In this document: in pieces, positions 50,101 to 63,300 of the stretch
Numbering within the stretch: position 1 is the first letter of the stretch
How the letters are laid out: every line of letters starts with the position of its first letter
DNA from: Galaxea fascicularis
Taxonomy: Eukaryota; Cnidaria; Anthozoa; Scleractinia; Euphylliidae
Direction: 5' to 3'
Length of the DNA: 64,000 bases
Assembly: GCA_948470475.1 (NCBI GenBank)
Contig: OX419347.1
Span: forward strand, 6,790,993-6,854,992
The notes under the pieces: generated by a model
The model's database searches: none
What the model was told of the DNA's origin: nothing
Seen by the model: the letters and a program-made list of their open reading frames with translations, nothing else
Translations under genes and position numbers: made by a program

Positions 50101-53100
50101 ACATAGGCGTTTCTGTTAAGATCACCGATCGTTTCAGGCGCAAAAAGTTGATTGGCGAGACAGGAAGACGACTAGGCGACCGATTCCGCGAACACCTTCG
50201 CGATGTTGAGAGCTTAGGATTACAAGGACGGATCCAGTCGCTCGTCAGTTTAATCTCCCTCCAGGCCTAAGCTCTGATCTCTTAACAACACACGGTAATC
50301 TGAGGGTTTCCCCTTCACCAAGGTACCACCTAAAGCCGCAAGAATCTAGAACGAAAATTCATCTTTGAAACCGAAACGCTACGTTATTAGGAACGCTTTT
50401 CATTCAATTAATGTTCCTGTTTTTCACGTTGCCATGTATAACACCAATAGCGTAGCTCTATCTCCTTTGACGAAGGGCTAACGCTCTAAACGCCAGCTTT
50501 GATATCTGTTGATACACAACATGGTGCAATTAAGTTTCAAGTTTCAAGTCTAGTTTTCCTTTTACCGTACTGTAGACGCCCAGTACCTGCTAGATTTTTG
50601 TGAAGCAAATCCTACTTTCTTTCTCCTCAAGGTGAGTCATTTTGCCTCTCCGTTAAAAAAAATCGCCACATGTCTACCAAGTCCAACGAATTCGCTATGT
50701 TCTAAACTTCTCTCAATGAATTTCATACATCGCCCTTGAAAACATCCTTTCCTATTAAAGTTAAAATCACCTCCCACGACGATCTCTTCACAATACAAGG
50801 AAGCAGGTGACCGCGGAGATTTTTGAAAAAAGTAAGGTTGTCGTCGCTCGGTGTACGAAAGTTCATTTAATAAGTCATGACGTTATTTTTAATGGCGTAG
50901 CCAGAAATGTTCCAGAGCTAAGCACAGTTTGAATTCATCAAATGTATGTGCACCTCTCCCGCGCCATAGTCGTTATAAAACGTCTCCAACACCCCTTACT
51001 CTAAGGTTTTGAAGCCTAGCAAATCAATATCCTCCTGCAAAGACATTTCCATCTAAGGCCATAAAACAAAGAAAGAAGTGTAGAAAAGGATATACATGCC
51101 CATAAACCAGTTAGTCCAGTAACGGGCTCGGGGGCACCTTGTTGTGATGGCGCACTATCTAGACTTTGTCTACTATTATTCACTTTAAATTTGATTTTTC
51201 AACCATCTTCAAATCCGATATTTGGCCATAATTTTCCACAGCCCCCTCTCCAACTTTTATTCCTTCAAAACAGTCTGAAAATCATCAAAAAATTCTCAAA
51301 CATTCACTGTACCAATGACTCCAACATAATTGAGACAATATTTCGATTGAATGAGTTCTTGGCAAGATTTTTAATGAAAAGTCCTGAAATATGCGAAAAA
51401 CAAGGCATTTACCCGTAGTGCCTCTTTGAGGAAATTCCCTTGAAAAGAACGTACGAACCGGATTTTTTCAAACTTGGCACAATTGATAACCGGCCATGCA
51501 TAGGGCTTTGAAAAAATGCAATCAAAAGATGGAGTCATCGGGCTTGTTTTTGCCTTGCATGACCGTTATTCTAAGTGTTTTATGCTGAGTTGCGCGAGAA
51601 ATGCAAATGTTCGAAACTTGATCAAGCAGAAAAAGTTGTTATTACAGAGCAAAATCTATTAATATTACTGAAACCTAGGGCTTATTCTGCTTTCTGAGCT
51701 ATAATCGTTCAGTGAAGTGATTTCAAATTGCTCGATAGTGCAAACAATGTAAGGAAATTGGACCGCTATCTCATAATCTTATACACCTCCCTGGCTCCAG
51801 ACGCAGACTTTTGTTTTACGTCAGTTATACACAAATACTACAACTTCTACTACCCAAATTTTTTCTTCTTAGAATATGTTTTTTGTGTACCTGATACGAG
51901 TAAATAACACAAATAAAAAGGGTGTTTATGTTTTCCCAACACGACGGCAACGGGAAAATTTCGGCTCTACTCCTTTTCCTTTAGGGGACTGGGGCGAGTT
52001 TTAAAATGGTCGACCACACGCATGAGTCTTGCGCTTTTGATTTGCTATTTTCGCTTATTTATTCTTTGCAACAAGTTATCTACGGTGAAGGGAATTAGGT
52101 GAGGGGATCACAAAAGTCGCTCTATAAATCAAATCTGGCAAACTTTGATGTTGCAATGTTATACGCAGTAGGATATACGCAGTGCAAAACAAGGGAATCA
52201 CTTTAATCGGTGGCGAAGAAAGCAATAACGGCAGGAGAGCACAAAGCAAAGCAAAACCACTGTGATGAGAGGATTTGCTGTCATTTATCTTATCAAGTTG
52301 CTTTCGCTAATAAAAATATATTAAGCTTAATAATCCGTAATAACCCAATCATTATTATACAACTGTATCAGGTAACGGTTACTTACAATAGTTTTTGACG
52401 ATATTATATCATCGCCTAGGAATGTGTTTTGGGTGTAAATATAAGTGTACTGTAATTACTTCTTTGGTTATTTTCGGGCTATGCCCGAGGTATTACTATT
52501 AAACTCTAAGCTGGAGTCAAGTTCTGTGTGGATTTACTGTCTCCAGGATATTCTCTTGCCATCACAGATCGCGTCCTCTTCCCTGCCAGCGAGTGTTCCC
52601 TAGGAGGACGAATTCCCGAAGACTTTCACAGAGTTTGCCGGTTCGTCCGTTTTATTTATATATGAAGGCAAAACCTGTTTTCACACCACTTACTGACACC
52701 CATTAAGACCCATAATACAACAATAACAAAGAACAAGTGTGTAAAACCCAAACCCAGTAGAGTATAGTAACCCGGTTCTTATACCTTGCCGAATTTTCTA
52801 ATCTTCATTTTGCTTTCCGTATCGCATCCCTATCTCTCCTACACAGAGAAAGCGAGCGATGATGATAGGCTGTGGACAAGTCCCCTGTTCTGCGGACAAT
52901 CGCAGTCTCCCAACTCTTAATTAAAGTACAGCGTGGTGGTACTGAACTTTTTTGTGATAATGTTCGGTTCGTTTTAAATAATATCGTAAACAATGCCCAG
53001 ACAGTTTTTATTGTTTCGTTTTGGTACGTTCATAAAATGAAGGTTTCACGTCGGGAATAACTTTGATGTTTCACAAGTCACAAGACCTTTTTTTTTTATA

Positions 53101-56100
53101 AATAATTCTTTAATTACAAATTCGCGTCAAGCATTCGGGACAGATTCATGTACAGGATAACCAAACAACCATAAAAACGTCACTGTTGATAGACATTGCA
53201 AACCATCTCGGCTCTTCATCTCCACTTCTCAATTTTCCAGATTTCCGTCAGGAAGTGGATCTGTCATCGCAGGTAACGTGATTAAAGCTTTAGAGTCAAG
53301 TTTTTATATCACTGCCAAGCTTAGTGTTCTTTGAGTGAATGCCTGGGGAATTATGGTTGTTTGTATATTTTTCCTGAATCTGGCCCAAGCCATGCCTTAA
53401 CATCCTTGAGAAGACGATCTTTAATCACGCTCTTCTGATTCTAGCTTTCACAGGATTGATTTTAGTCTCTAGCTTGGTCTTGTTTTGTTTTCATAATATC
53501 CAGTTATTTTCTTGTTTAGTTCAACTTGCTTAGGCAAGTTTTCTTCTTCTTCGTTTCCAGACGCTTCTTCTAGGTCAGGCCATAGCTGTATACGCTGATC
53601 TGTTCAGTAGACTTCTCTAGATCGCTCAAAGTGCTTGTATCGCCTTCGATTTCCTCCCTACGCTTGTCTTAAAATTTAATAATGAGATTTTAACCCGCCC
53701 AACTGTTCTTCTATTCTGTTATCCAACGAATTTAAGACAGCAGTTGTCAATGATTCGGTGGAGGGAAACTTATCTGGGGTTTCATCTTGACTGCAGGATC
53801 TCCACCGCCGGGGGCGTCAAGGCGAATAATGAGGGTCCAAAATAGGTTTGGCGGGATGCGGGATGAGGCTTAAAATCAAGGCGGGATGCGGGATACGAAA
53901 AATTTTAGGGGCGGGATACGGGATGAAACTTCCCTGGCGAGACCGGGATGCTTGTATTTTCGCAGGCGGGATGTGGGATGTTTAAAAAATTAATGGCGGG
54001 ATGCGGGATGGAACACGTGAAAAAAGAGCTTCAAAAACGGCCATAAAACCTCTTTCAGCATGATCTCTGTTGATAAAGAAAGTTTTATTTTGATACACGG
54101 TGCTCAGTGGCGATCTGTTTACACTAAAATAAATACTTTATGATGCATCTGTCATTACGTGGAGTGCGATTGGTTGGTGCTGGGACCCAATTTGACCCCA
54201 AGTTGGATCAATTTGCGTGTACATCGGTGTTCGTGTTGGCCATTCGTCCAAGGCGCGCAGATACTGATCTGACTGATACCTTGTTTTACAAAGTAAAATG
54301 AGTTTGTAGACTCTTAAAACAGCATGCATTTTTTGACTTTTTTAAAGGTCACTTTAACTCTTAAAATCTTTCAGTTGTTTGAAGTTGAAAGTAGGGTATT
54401 TAATGTACTGCGCGAACAGAATCTGGTTGGTTTGTCTTAGTGAAAACAAGACAGCATGAAAATAGACCAAATAATTACTATCTGTTTGTTAGACCATCGC
54501 TCAAAGATCGGCAATATGAAACGCATGTCATGATAAAACAACAGATAGGAGATAGGACAAAGAGCACGCTATTTCATCAATATATATTTTATTTAGAATT
54601 ATCTCCACGGTTTGACTAGTTTACTTTATGGATTATAGAGGTCGGGTCGAGGTCGTTTCTGGGCATGATGGCGACACCGCCAGTAGCCTCGGGCTCATCG
54701 GAGGCAGAAAAGGAAGAAGGTGATGCCAAGGTTTTGTAGGAGAGGAAAGTAGTTTGGGAAACCAGCAAGTTACTCGAGATGTAGACTTTCTAGTCGGTGT
54801 AACATCCCGATTTGGTCGTCCAGTACGGTTTAACAGTCGATTTGTTTTTTAATATCTGTATACCTTAAGTGGCCCTAGATGAACCGAAGCTCACGTAAGT
54901 AATTCTATGAATACGTATTAAAATTAAATTAATTATTAAAATCTGAATTGCCATTGAGCTAATCAGTCACAATTAGTTAAAATGGGTATAAAATTGACTT
55001 TCTCATTTACTATAACGATGAATAATTACGGAGTTTTATGGCGGGATCGGGATGGAGGCTGTCGATATGGCGGGATGGCGGGATAAGGCCGAAAAGGGTG
55101 GCGGGATGCGGGATTGCAAAACCCTATTTTGGACCCTCAATAATCTGTTTCTTTTAGGCGATGGCCGCAATTGCGTTCATGATGAGTTTGAGGATCGTTG
55201 ATTCCATCTCGACATTAGAGTGTTATCATAATGTATTAATTAGCATTAGTTTGGGGACGAGTCATTACAGAGCTTTGAACTCACATCCAGCCGCCATCTT
55301 GCTTGTCGCAATTATCTCAGTTTAGTTCTAAGTTATCGCTTTGTCAGCATAGATACGAAAAAATAAAAGACAGCCTGTTGTGACCCTAAATTATCCACAG
55401 CATTTAACTTCTGCATTTTAGAACCAATTCTGTGGAGGGCATGTCTCCGTTACCCGGGTTACTATCTAACAAAGCTTAACCATGTAAGAGAATGCAAAAC
55501 GATTGCAATTGGTTGTTAACATACCTCGTCGTGCAGAATTCACCTCAACTTCATACAGCAACAGATCATTCCTCTCCATCCCAATAATAGTCACATATTT
55601 TCCATACAAGGTTGGGCGACAGAAAAATGTCTGGCTAAAAATTTTGAATGTTCGACTTGGGCTTGTGGCACACAAGGGACCAGACAGAACATTTGGCACT
55701 GAACCTGAAAGAAGAACAGGATGATGACATAAAAAACATGCAAATTTAAATCATGGTCAGATCTAATTTACCTATCAAAAAACCAAGGTGTATGTGTTTA
55801 TATGAGCAGGTATTAACTTCCTAGTCGATAAACGCTTTTCGAAAAACCGCAACCAACTTTACGTTGCTATAATTGAATGCAATATCACATGGTCCAGTGT
55901 GCTGCTTCATTTCATGCGGAAAGCAGGAGCCATCACTAGGAGCGTACAACTCCCATACTAAGCCTTTGTCACGCAATTTTTTTAGACCGATATATTTTTA
56001 GACTAGCATCTTTCCCGCCAAAAAGGAAGTTTCGCTACGCGTGACACCGCATCTTCATCACCTTTCTTTTGCTCTAAAGTTTCTTTGCTTCGCATACAAT

Positions 56101-57304
56101 ACAATACAATACAATACAGTTTATTAACGTGAGATTTATACTTAGCTAAAAAGCTATTTTCCAGATAAGCTCACAAATTAAAATGATACATATAACTAAA
56201 AACACTGATTGAAATACATATTCTAAAAATCGTTTAAAATTATATAAAACCCTACAGATACACCAATGATGTAAATAGCGAGAATACGTCTAAAATATTA
56301 CATAAAATTCTAAGATAGTATTTGAGTATTACAGGCGGGAGAGGTCGAGTTTACTAATTTTAGTTTTGAAGGACTTGTAGTCGGTGACTGTTCTCAGATT
56401 GTCGGGTAGCAAGTTCCATAATTTTGCTGCTATGTAACGCCAGGAGCGTAATGCGTATGTGGTGCCATTTACTTTCGGTAAAGTTAAGATATCATTTCCT
56501 CTCAGATTATATAGGTCGATTTCCTTAAATTAATCAAATCTAAAAAGCTTACAGGGACTTCGTTTAAATACGCATCACTGATATTTACTATTTTAAAAAC
56601 GGTAACTAAAATTTTGGATAGTCTTTGGTTTGCTAGAGTTGTTTGCCCGCTTTTTTAATAAGGTCTGGTATGAAGAGCTGTCATCACGCCAGACAAATTG
56701 GAGAGATCGCTCGTTTAGTTTCTCGAAATACCAAGACTCTGAGCAGTATTAAGGTGTGACACAATAAACGCTTCATTGAGTCTCTTACGGGTGTCGAAAG
56801 GAAACATCTTCTTCATCCTATTTAGTACAGCAATATGCTGGCTTACTTTGCGGCATATTTTGGCGATATGGCCCTCAAACTTTAACATGTTGTCAACTGT
56901 TACACCCAATAAATCAATTTGTTCTTTTACCGCAATGTTTGTGTTCTCACACATAAACGCATGAACTTCTGTAGTCGTCCCCGAAACCATCGCCTTGTAT
57001 TTGTCGTGGTTTCTTCTCATGTCATTACCCTCATACCATCTGTCGATTCTGCTAAGATCTTCGTTAATGGTCTCTTTTACTTCCGGAACATTGTCACCAG
57101 CATAGAAAATTTGCGTGTCATCAGCGTGGGTAGACAGAGTGGTGTGCTTAATTACATAGTGCAGATCGATCGTTCATAAAAAACATACAGATAAACTGTA
57201 GAACAAAAGAAAGTTCGAGGAAAAGTTTCGCACGAGAGAATGGGGCTCCTGATGGAGTCTCATATTCGCTTAATCGGTCTGTGAAAACGCCGTTACAGGA
57301 ATAT

Positions 57305-57335
<31 letters not shown>

Positions 57336-60300
57336 AACTTTCCGGGCGTATTTCAGTAGCCATAATTTCCTTCGTATCCTAAAAACGAAGATGTTTTCAG
57401 GCAAGAAATTTTGCAGCAAATTTGCCCTTTCAAATCTTGAAATCATATTAAAAGACCAGCTTTCTAGAATTAGCGGATCGCGGTTTTAGAAATGGCTTTT
57501 CGGGCCCAAAACGTTTTCGGGAGTTTCGAGAAACGGGCGCCAGGGCCGTACATAGCGGGTGGGGGGCCGCCAGGAAAACAAAATGTTTTTTTTCTAACAT
57601 AGTGTTGGATTTTGCCTGGCTATTTCTTGTGGCTATATTGGTCCGAAATCTCAAGAAAACCGACTAATTAACTGAAAAATCTTCCTTTAATGTAAATTCC
57701 AAATAATTATTTTGAAAAATCTTTCAAGGCAAAAGCCAGTACGAGTTTTCTTATGACAATAATGATTATGTCAATTGGGCTGCCTGTGGTTTAGAATTTG
57801 GCGGGAAACAATCAACGTTTGCAAAACGTTTCTCTCTCAATCCGCTGGGAAAATGTCGGGAAGAAAGCGCCCGGCTCACGCTCAGCGAGGTATAATGCGT
57901 CGACGTCTTTGACGCTAAAAAAGTTAAGTATCAAACTACAACGTGTGTTATTTAATACATCGAACAGAACAAAATAATCGATTTGTGCGGCAGTTTCATT
58001 AGAAACCGTGTGCGAGCATCAATACCAAAGTATTGGAGTGTAATGGCCGACGAAACGCAAGATTGTTCTACAACTGAACAACTCAGTATATGTGTGCGAT
58101 ATCTCAGCAGTGAAAATGAAGTCTGTGAAGAATTTATTGGATTCGTAAGGCTTGAAAAATTGGACGCCCAGACCATCATTGCGGATACCTTGTTACATGC
58201 ACTTCAAGAATGGAGCTTTAATATGTCCGGCCTAGTTGACCAAGGATATGATGGAGCAAAAGAAATTTCGTCATCAAGCAGTGGTGATGCTAAACGTGAT
58301 GCTTCAGCTTATTCACGTCTTCTTCAAGACTCTGAATTCACAGTGGCTTTGATAGTATCTCAGTTTGTTCTGTCAATTTTAGCCCAAGTAACAAAGTCCC
58401 TACAAGCTAAGAGCTGTAACCTTGGCGATGCATACCAAAGAAATGCATTAAATCAGCAAGAGGAGATGAATCCTGGCAGAAGGTGTGGAGTTGAATCAGC
58501 CAGGTAGCTGACTCTATCCAGGGTTTTCAATTTAAGCCGGCGCCCGACGCAAGTCACCGGCTACTTTAAGCGTTTGCACCAGATACTTCGGCATAAACCG
58601 GCATAAGTAATAAATTATTATTAACCTCGGCTCCGCCGCACTGTGCTGCTATTGCGGCGCAATAGTCATTCGGGTACTTCTGAATATCCTCCTGCTACTT
58701 TTTTTTTGTTTTTGAAACCCCTGTCTATCAACTTCACCCTGGTAAAGCCTCGTACAACGACTGTTCAACGCCATCGAGCAAACGCCGCACACAACGATCA
58801 GCCATCAGACTACTACAAGATTAACGTGTTCTATCCATTTATAGATCACGTTGTCGGTGAAGTTGAAACGAGATTTTCAATCCAGCACGAAGGCCTGATT
58901 ACCGCTCAAAACCTGTTCCCTTTGTACTTGCCCAAGTTAACTGACAGGCATATCGAGAATATCAAGAACTACTTCAGCAAGCTGTCGATATTTCTAATCA
59001 CACCTGTCGGAAGCGTCAGTTACGAACGCTCCTTCTCAGCCCTACGCCGTCTGAAGTTATGGACTCGGTCATCAGTGACAGAAGATCGATTAAGTGGCCT
59101 TGCTATGCTGTTGATTCGTCGCGGAACGGACTTCATTCCCACTTCAAAAGAGATCTATGACATGAAGTCAAATTGGAGAAGAATATAGAACAGGATATAG
59201 ACTCGTTTTTGAGACTTGGTATTCTTTTTTTTTATACCAAAACCTGCAATATTTCAGCCAATCTCTGTTCAAACTAACAAAGGCTTTCAACCCATTTTTG
59301 AAACCATCCATACAAAGTGTTAAACTGCCGTTCACAGTATAGCTTGAGTTAAAGATGGTATATAAATCATCATTGTGTACCAGAGACCTCGGGGCAATTT
59401 CATACTAAACAAGATGTTTATGGCATAATAATTCACGACAATTTAAAACAAAAAGCATCAGTGTGTGGTTTGTTTCCTTTAAGGTCTTAGAGGCAACCTT
59501 CTGTGTAGGGGTGAATTAAACAAAACGTCCAACTAGAAACCCCGTCTGTATACGGGAGACATCTGTGAAGGTGTGCAGAGTTTGTCCCCGCAGACCAAAA
59601 ATCCTAGATACGGCCCTGATAGGGCAGTTGTACGCTCCTAGTGATGGGCTCCTGACGGAAAGGGAAAAAAACAGATCAATTTTACCTATGTCTTAACAAC
59701 GTTTAAATCTATTTATGTCAAGTTGTCCTCGTAATCACACAGTTTATGGTTCTGTAATGTTGCCTTTAGAATGTTAAGTGTAACCTACCCACTCTGATGT
59801 CAAATGATTCTGGTGCATCGCCAACAATGTACACTGCAGACACATGCTCCTCTCGCCCCAGGTCCACCCTCCACCAGATAGGATAAGAATACTGAGTCTC
59901 TGAATATGTGGTAATGTTTCCATCCACTGCTCTGCTTGCACTATCCCTGTACCATGTCCCTGACTTTTCCGCCGCCTTGTTGAATGCCATATTATCTTAA
60001 TTATAGGAAAAGGTATAAGTCATTAAGGACTTGATTATCCAAGACGGTATTCAGGATTTCTTTTTACTTGCATTCATTTAGAAAACCAAACGGTTTGTAA
60101 TCAGCCTCCTACAGGAGACTTTAGGGAGTTTAGCAACGAGGACGGCAACGACAACAAGACGCCATAAAAAGATGACAGGTTCACTGAGCAAAAGCAATCG
60201 CTCTGCAGGCACGTTTTACATTTTGATACATTTCTTTGCTTTCCTCTTAAAACAACTATATGTAATGGCCAAATTTTAGTTTTTCTCGTGAACTTGAGCA

Positions 60301-63300
60301 CACAACGCGAGAATTTTTCGTTCTTTATTCTCACTTTAACGCTATTTATCATAGTAATTTAGTCCCTGGATAGTTCGCCAACGTTTTCGATGTCAAACAA
60401 ATGAAAATAATCGCTTAAGAATTACAATAAGTTATATTTTTAAATGACGGCCTCGTTGCTGTCGACGTTCCCGCCTAAAGCTCCCTGGACTGGAGTTTTC
60501 CAGGTTTTTTCCTCCACGTTTTTCTTCTTCAGGTTTTTAGGCTTCAACATATGATCTCCTTAATGGTTCAAGAAATAAAACAAAAAATTTTTTATTTTAT
60601 TTTACATAATCATTTTGTCTGTCACTTTTCAGCAATTGTGTATAAACAGAAGCTAAAACAGAATCTAAAGCACACAGAAGCTAAGTCTTTCTACAAGTCA
60701 CAAAAATAAAATACAGTAAATGGTCATTTCATTTGTTCCATTCACTCTTTGCACTCAAAATCAGTACGGCTTGAAATACAGTTCACGACAGTCAACGGGC
60801 AAAGGACTAGCAAAAGGCTTTTCTTCCGAATTTAACGATACATTTACTGGGATAAAACCACAAGAGGAGTAAAACTGTGAGCGTGCAGTAATCAATTAAC
60901 CACAGTTTACTGTGTTTCGTGAACTAATAGTCGCTTATGTCCACTGCAGTTCAAAGTTCTTCTTTTCTATTTAACATGGCCGTTTTCACTCGCTGCAAAG
61001 ATTTTGTTTTGCTCCCGGGAGCGATGAAAAATCACCGAATTGGCTTCTCATTCAAATAAAATTCATTAGTTTGGCAACTAAATAAATCAGGCTTCAATGG
61101 GATCCCACTCAAACGTGATTTTCTTTCTCTACCTTTGAGTATCTGTTTGAGTAACTGCAAACACATTTGCAGCGAATTGGGAGGTAAAGTGTATTGAGAG
61201 GTGGGTGCTGAAATTCTCTAAAGCTCCAAGGAGTGCTAAGGCCCTCTGATGTAAAGATTGCTTGTTTGGTTTATGAGAAGAAGATATACAAGTTGAGAAA
61301 AACAATACGTTTAAAAGCGGTTCTAAAGTTGAATTACCTCGTGAGTAGATTTCCACCTCGCATAGCTGAAGAAACTGTTTTCTCGTCGTCATGATGCCAA
61401 CATATCGGCCATATGTCAAAAAGCCTCTTTTACTGTAGCACACAGCTGATGCTATCAAATCAGCAAAACTGTACGTTCCCACACATTCAGTGTTGGCCGT
61501 CACATTAGGACTGTCTCCTGCAATTTAACAAACAAACAAAATAATTGACATATCTGTAGATAGCTTTGTCACGACTATAAAGTCATTATTGCCTTCCCTC
61601 GGCCTCGCCCCATTTTTGATAACGCTTTTTGATAAGTCGCGTCCATTCTATTCACAGAAACTGTAACTGCTCGTCGGCTTACGCGTCCGCAGATTTATGG
61701 CTATTTGACATTTGATTAAACAAGAAAATAGCCGACGATCGCTAAATTGTAGACAATTGTGTTTGTAAGATTGGACGACGCACGTGAAAAATTGAATCGG
61801 ATACCGGCTCCAACTGAAGTAAAACTTAAGGGAGTGGTGGTTTGACCTGTGGTACCACCTCCATCCACATACACACAAGAGAAACATAAAACTGTTCAAA
61901 CAAACTAACAAGACAAATTATGGTGGGTGAGAGTGTCCATCCGTACCCTCATATCTTGTGCGATTTATAAAAGGTGAAACTGGTGAGTTGTTACAATGGG
62001 AACAGCCACAATCTGCTGATGACAAGGGAAGGTAACAAAACACCCGTCATGCTTATGATCAATTTGCCAGGTGTTTGCTGGTGAGGTAATAATGAAAGGC
62101 GAGTTTAATGTTTTTGCCGGTCCCAACATGATTCCCGCTTTTACCTCGTTGTTATTACTATTCCGATCCGTGAGAAAATGTTCGAGGTAGATGTTATAGA
62201 GGGAATAACCAGCGAGAAATTGGCTCAGTCGTGTCATCAACAAAACAAGAACAATATGATCTCCAGGTTTGCCTCGGATTCAGACCCCAATGTTTATGGA
62301 GCAGATAAATTAACTTGCTCTATGACAACCAACAAAAAGACTGATGTACTTCTCATGTCTCAGTAGTGTACACTAGTCTTGGCTTCAGTGTTGGCCTTAA
62401 CTCAAATGTTACATGTAGATCCAGATTTTATTCATGTCTACCATTCCAACAGGAAAAATTGACTGTTTAAAAGAATAAAGCAGCGCACTAAAAACATGAT
62501 GATTCGACTTCTGTAGAAAAGCTTCTTATACTCTTATTTTTCCTGTTGTGAAAATTGAATGAATATTTAACAGACTTTCATGAAAAGAAAATCAGGAGCC
62601 ACCAAGCACCCAAAGAGGCTCATCAGCAGAGCTATTTGTGTTTCCATTTCGTCCCAGGCCCGCGCGTTCGATTTATGAGTTGAAGTGAGATTGGGACGAG
62701 CATTAGGCCCGTCCGTTTTCTGTTTTTTGAAAACACGTAAAAGTATTTACGTCCACATTAGCGTTTTCACAGCGGTTTCCATCGGTCAACACTAGACCAC
62801 CGAAAACGGATAAAAACATCCGTTTTCGTCACCATTCTTTGCTCTACTGTACCTTCCCTGCACTACGCATGCTCGGACTGAAATAGCTATTCCCGCCGGG
62901 ACATGCAAATGAACAGTGACGTAAGTGTTTTCGAAAATGTCCGCTTTCGCCCGTCCACACTAATATGCTGAACTTTCGTTTTCAAAAACCTCCACTCTGG
63001 AGAGCGTTTTCGAAACTTGTGTGAACGTCCTCAACAAGCCCTGACTGCAAATATCGAGAAACGCTTGCGAGACTTCAAATCTATGCTTTAGGCATTTCCA
63101 CATATGGCTCCAAAGGTGTGCTCACCTAATGTTATTTTGTAATCCCGATTTCTTAAGTCAGACGAACTGTTAGAAGACCACACAAGCCTGTTGACTATGC
63201 GTACTTCAAAGACTGGCACGCGATCACCCAGGTCCACTCGCCACCAGCTGGGACTGTCTTCCAAAGTACGTGAACAATGTCCATTTTCAAAATCAGGGTC

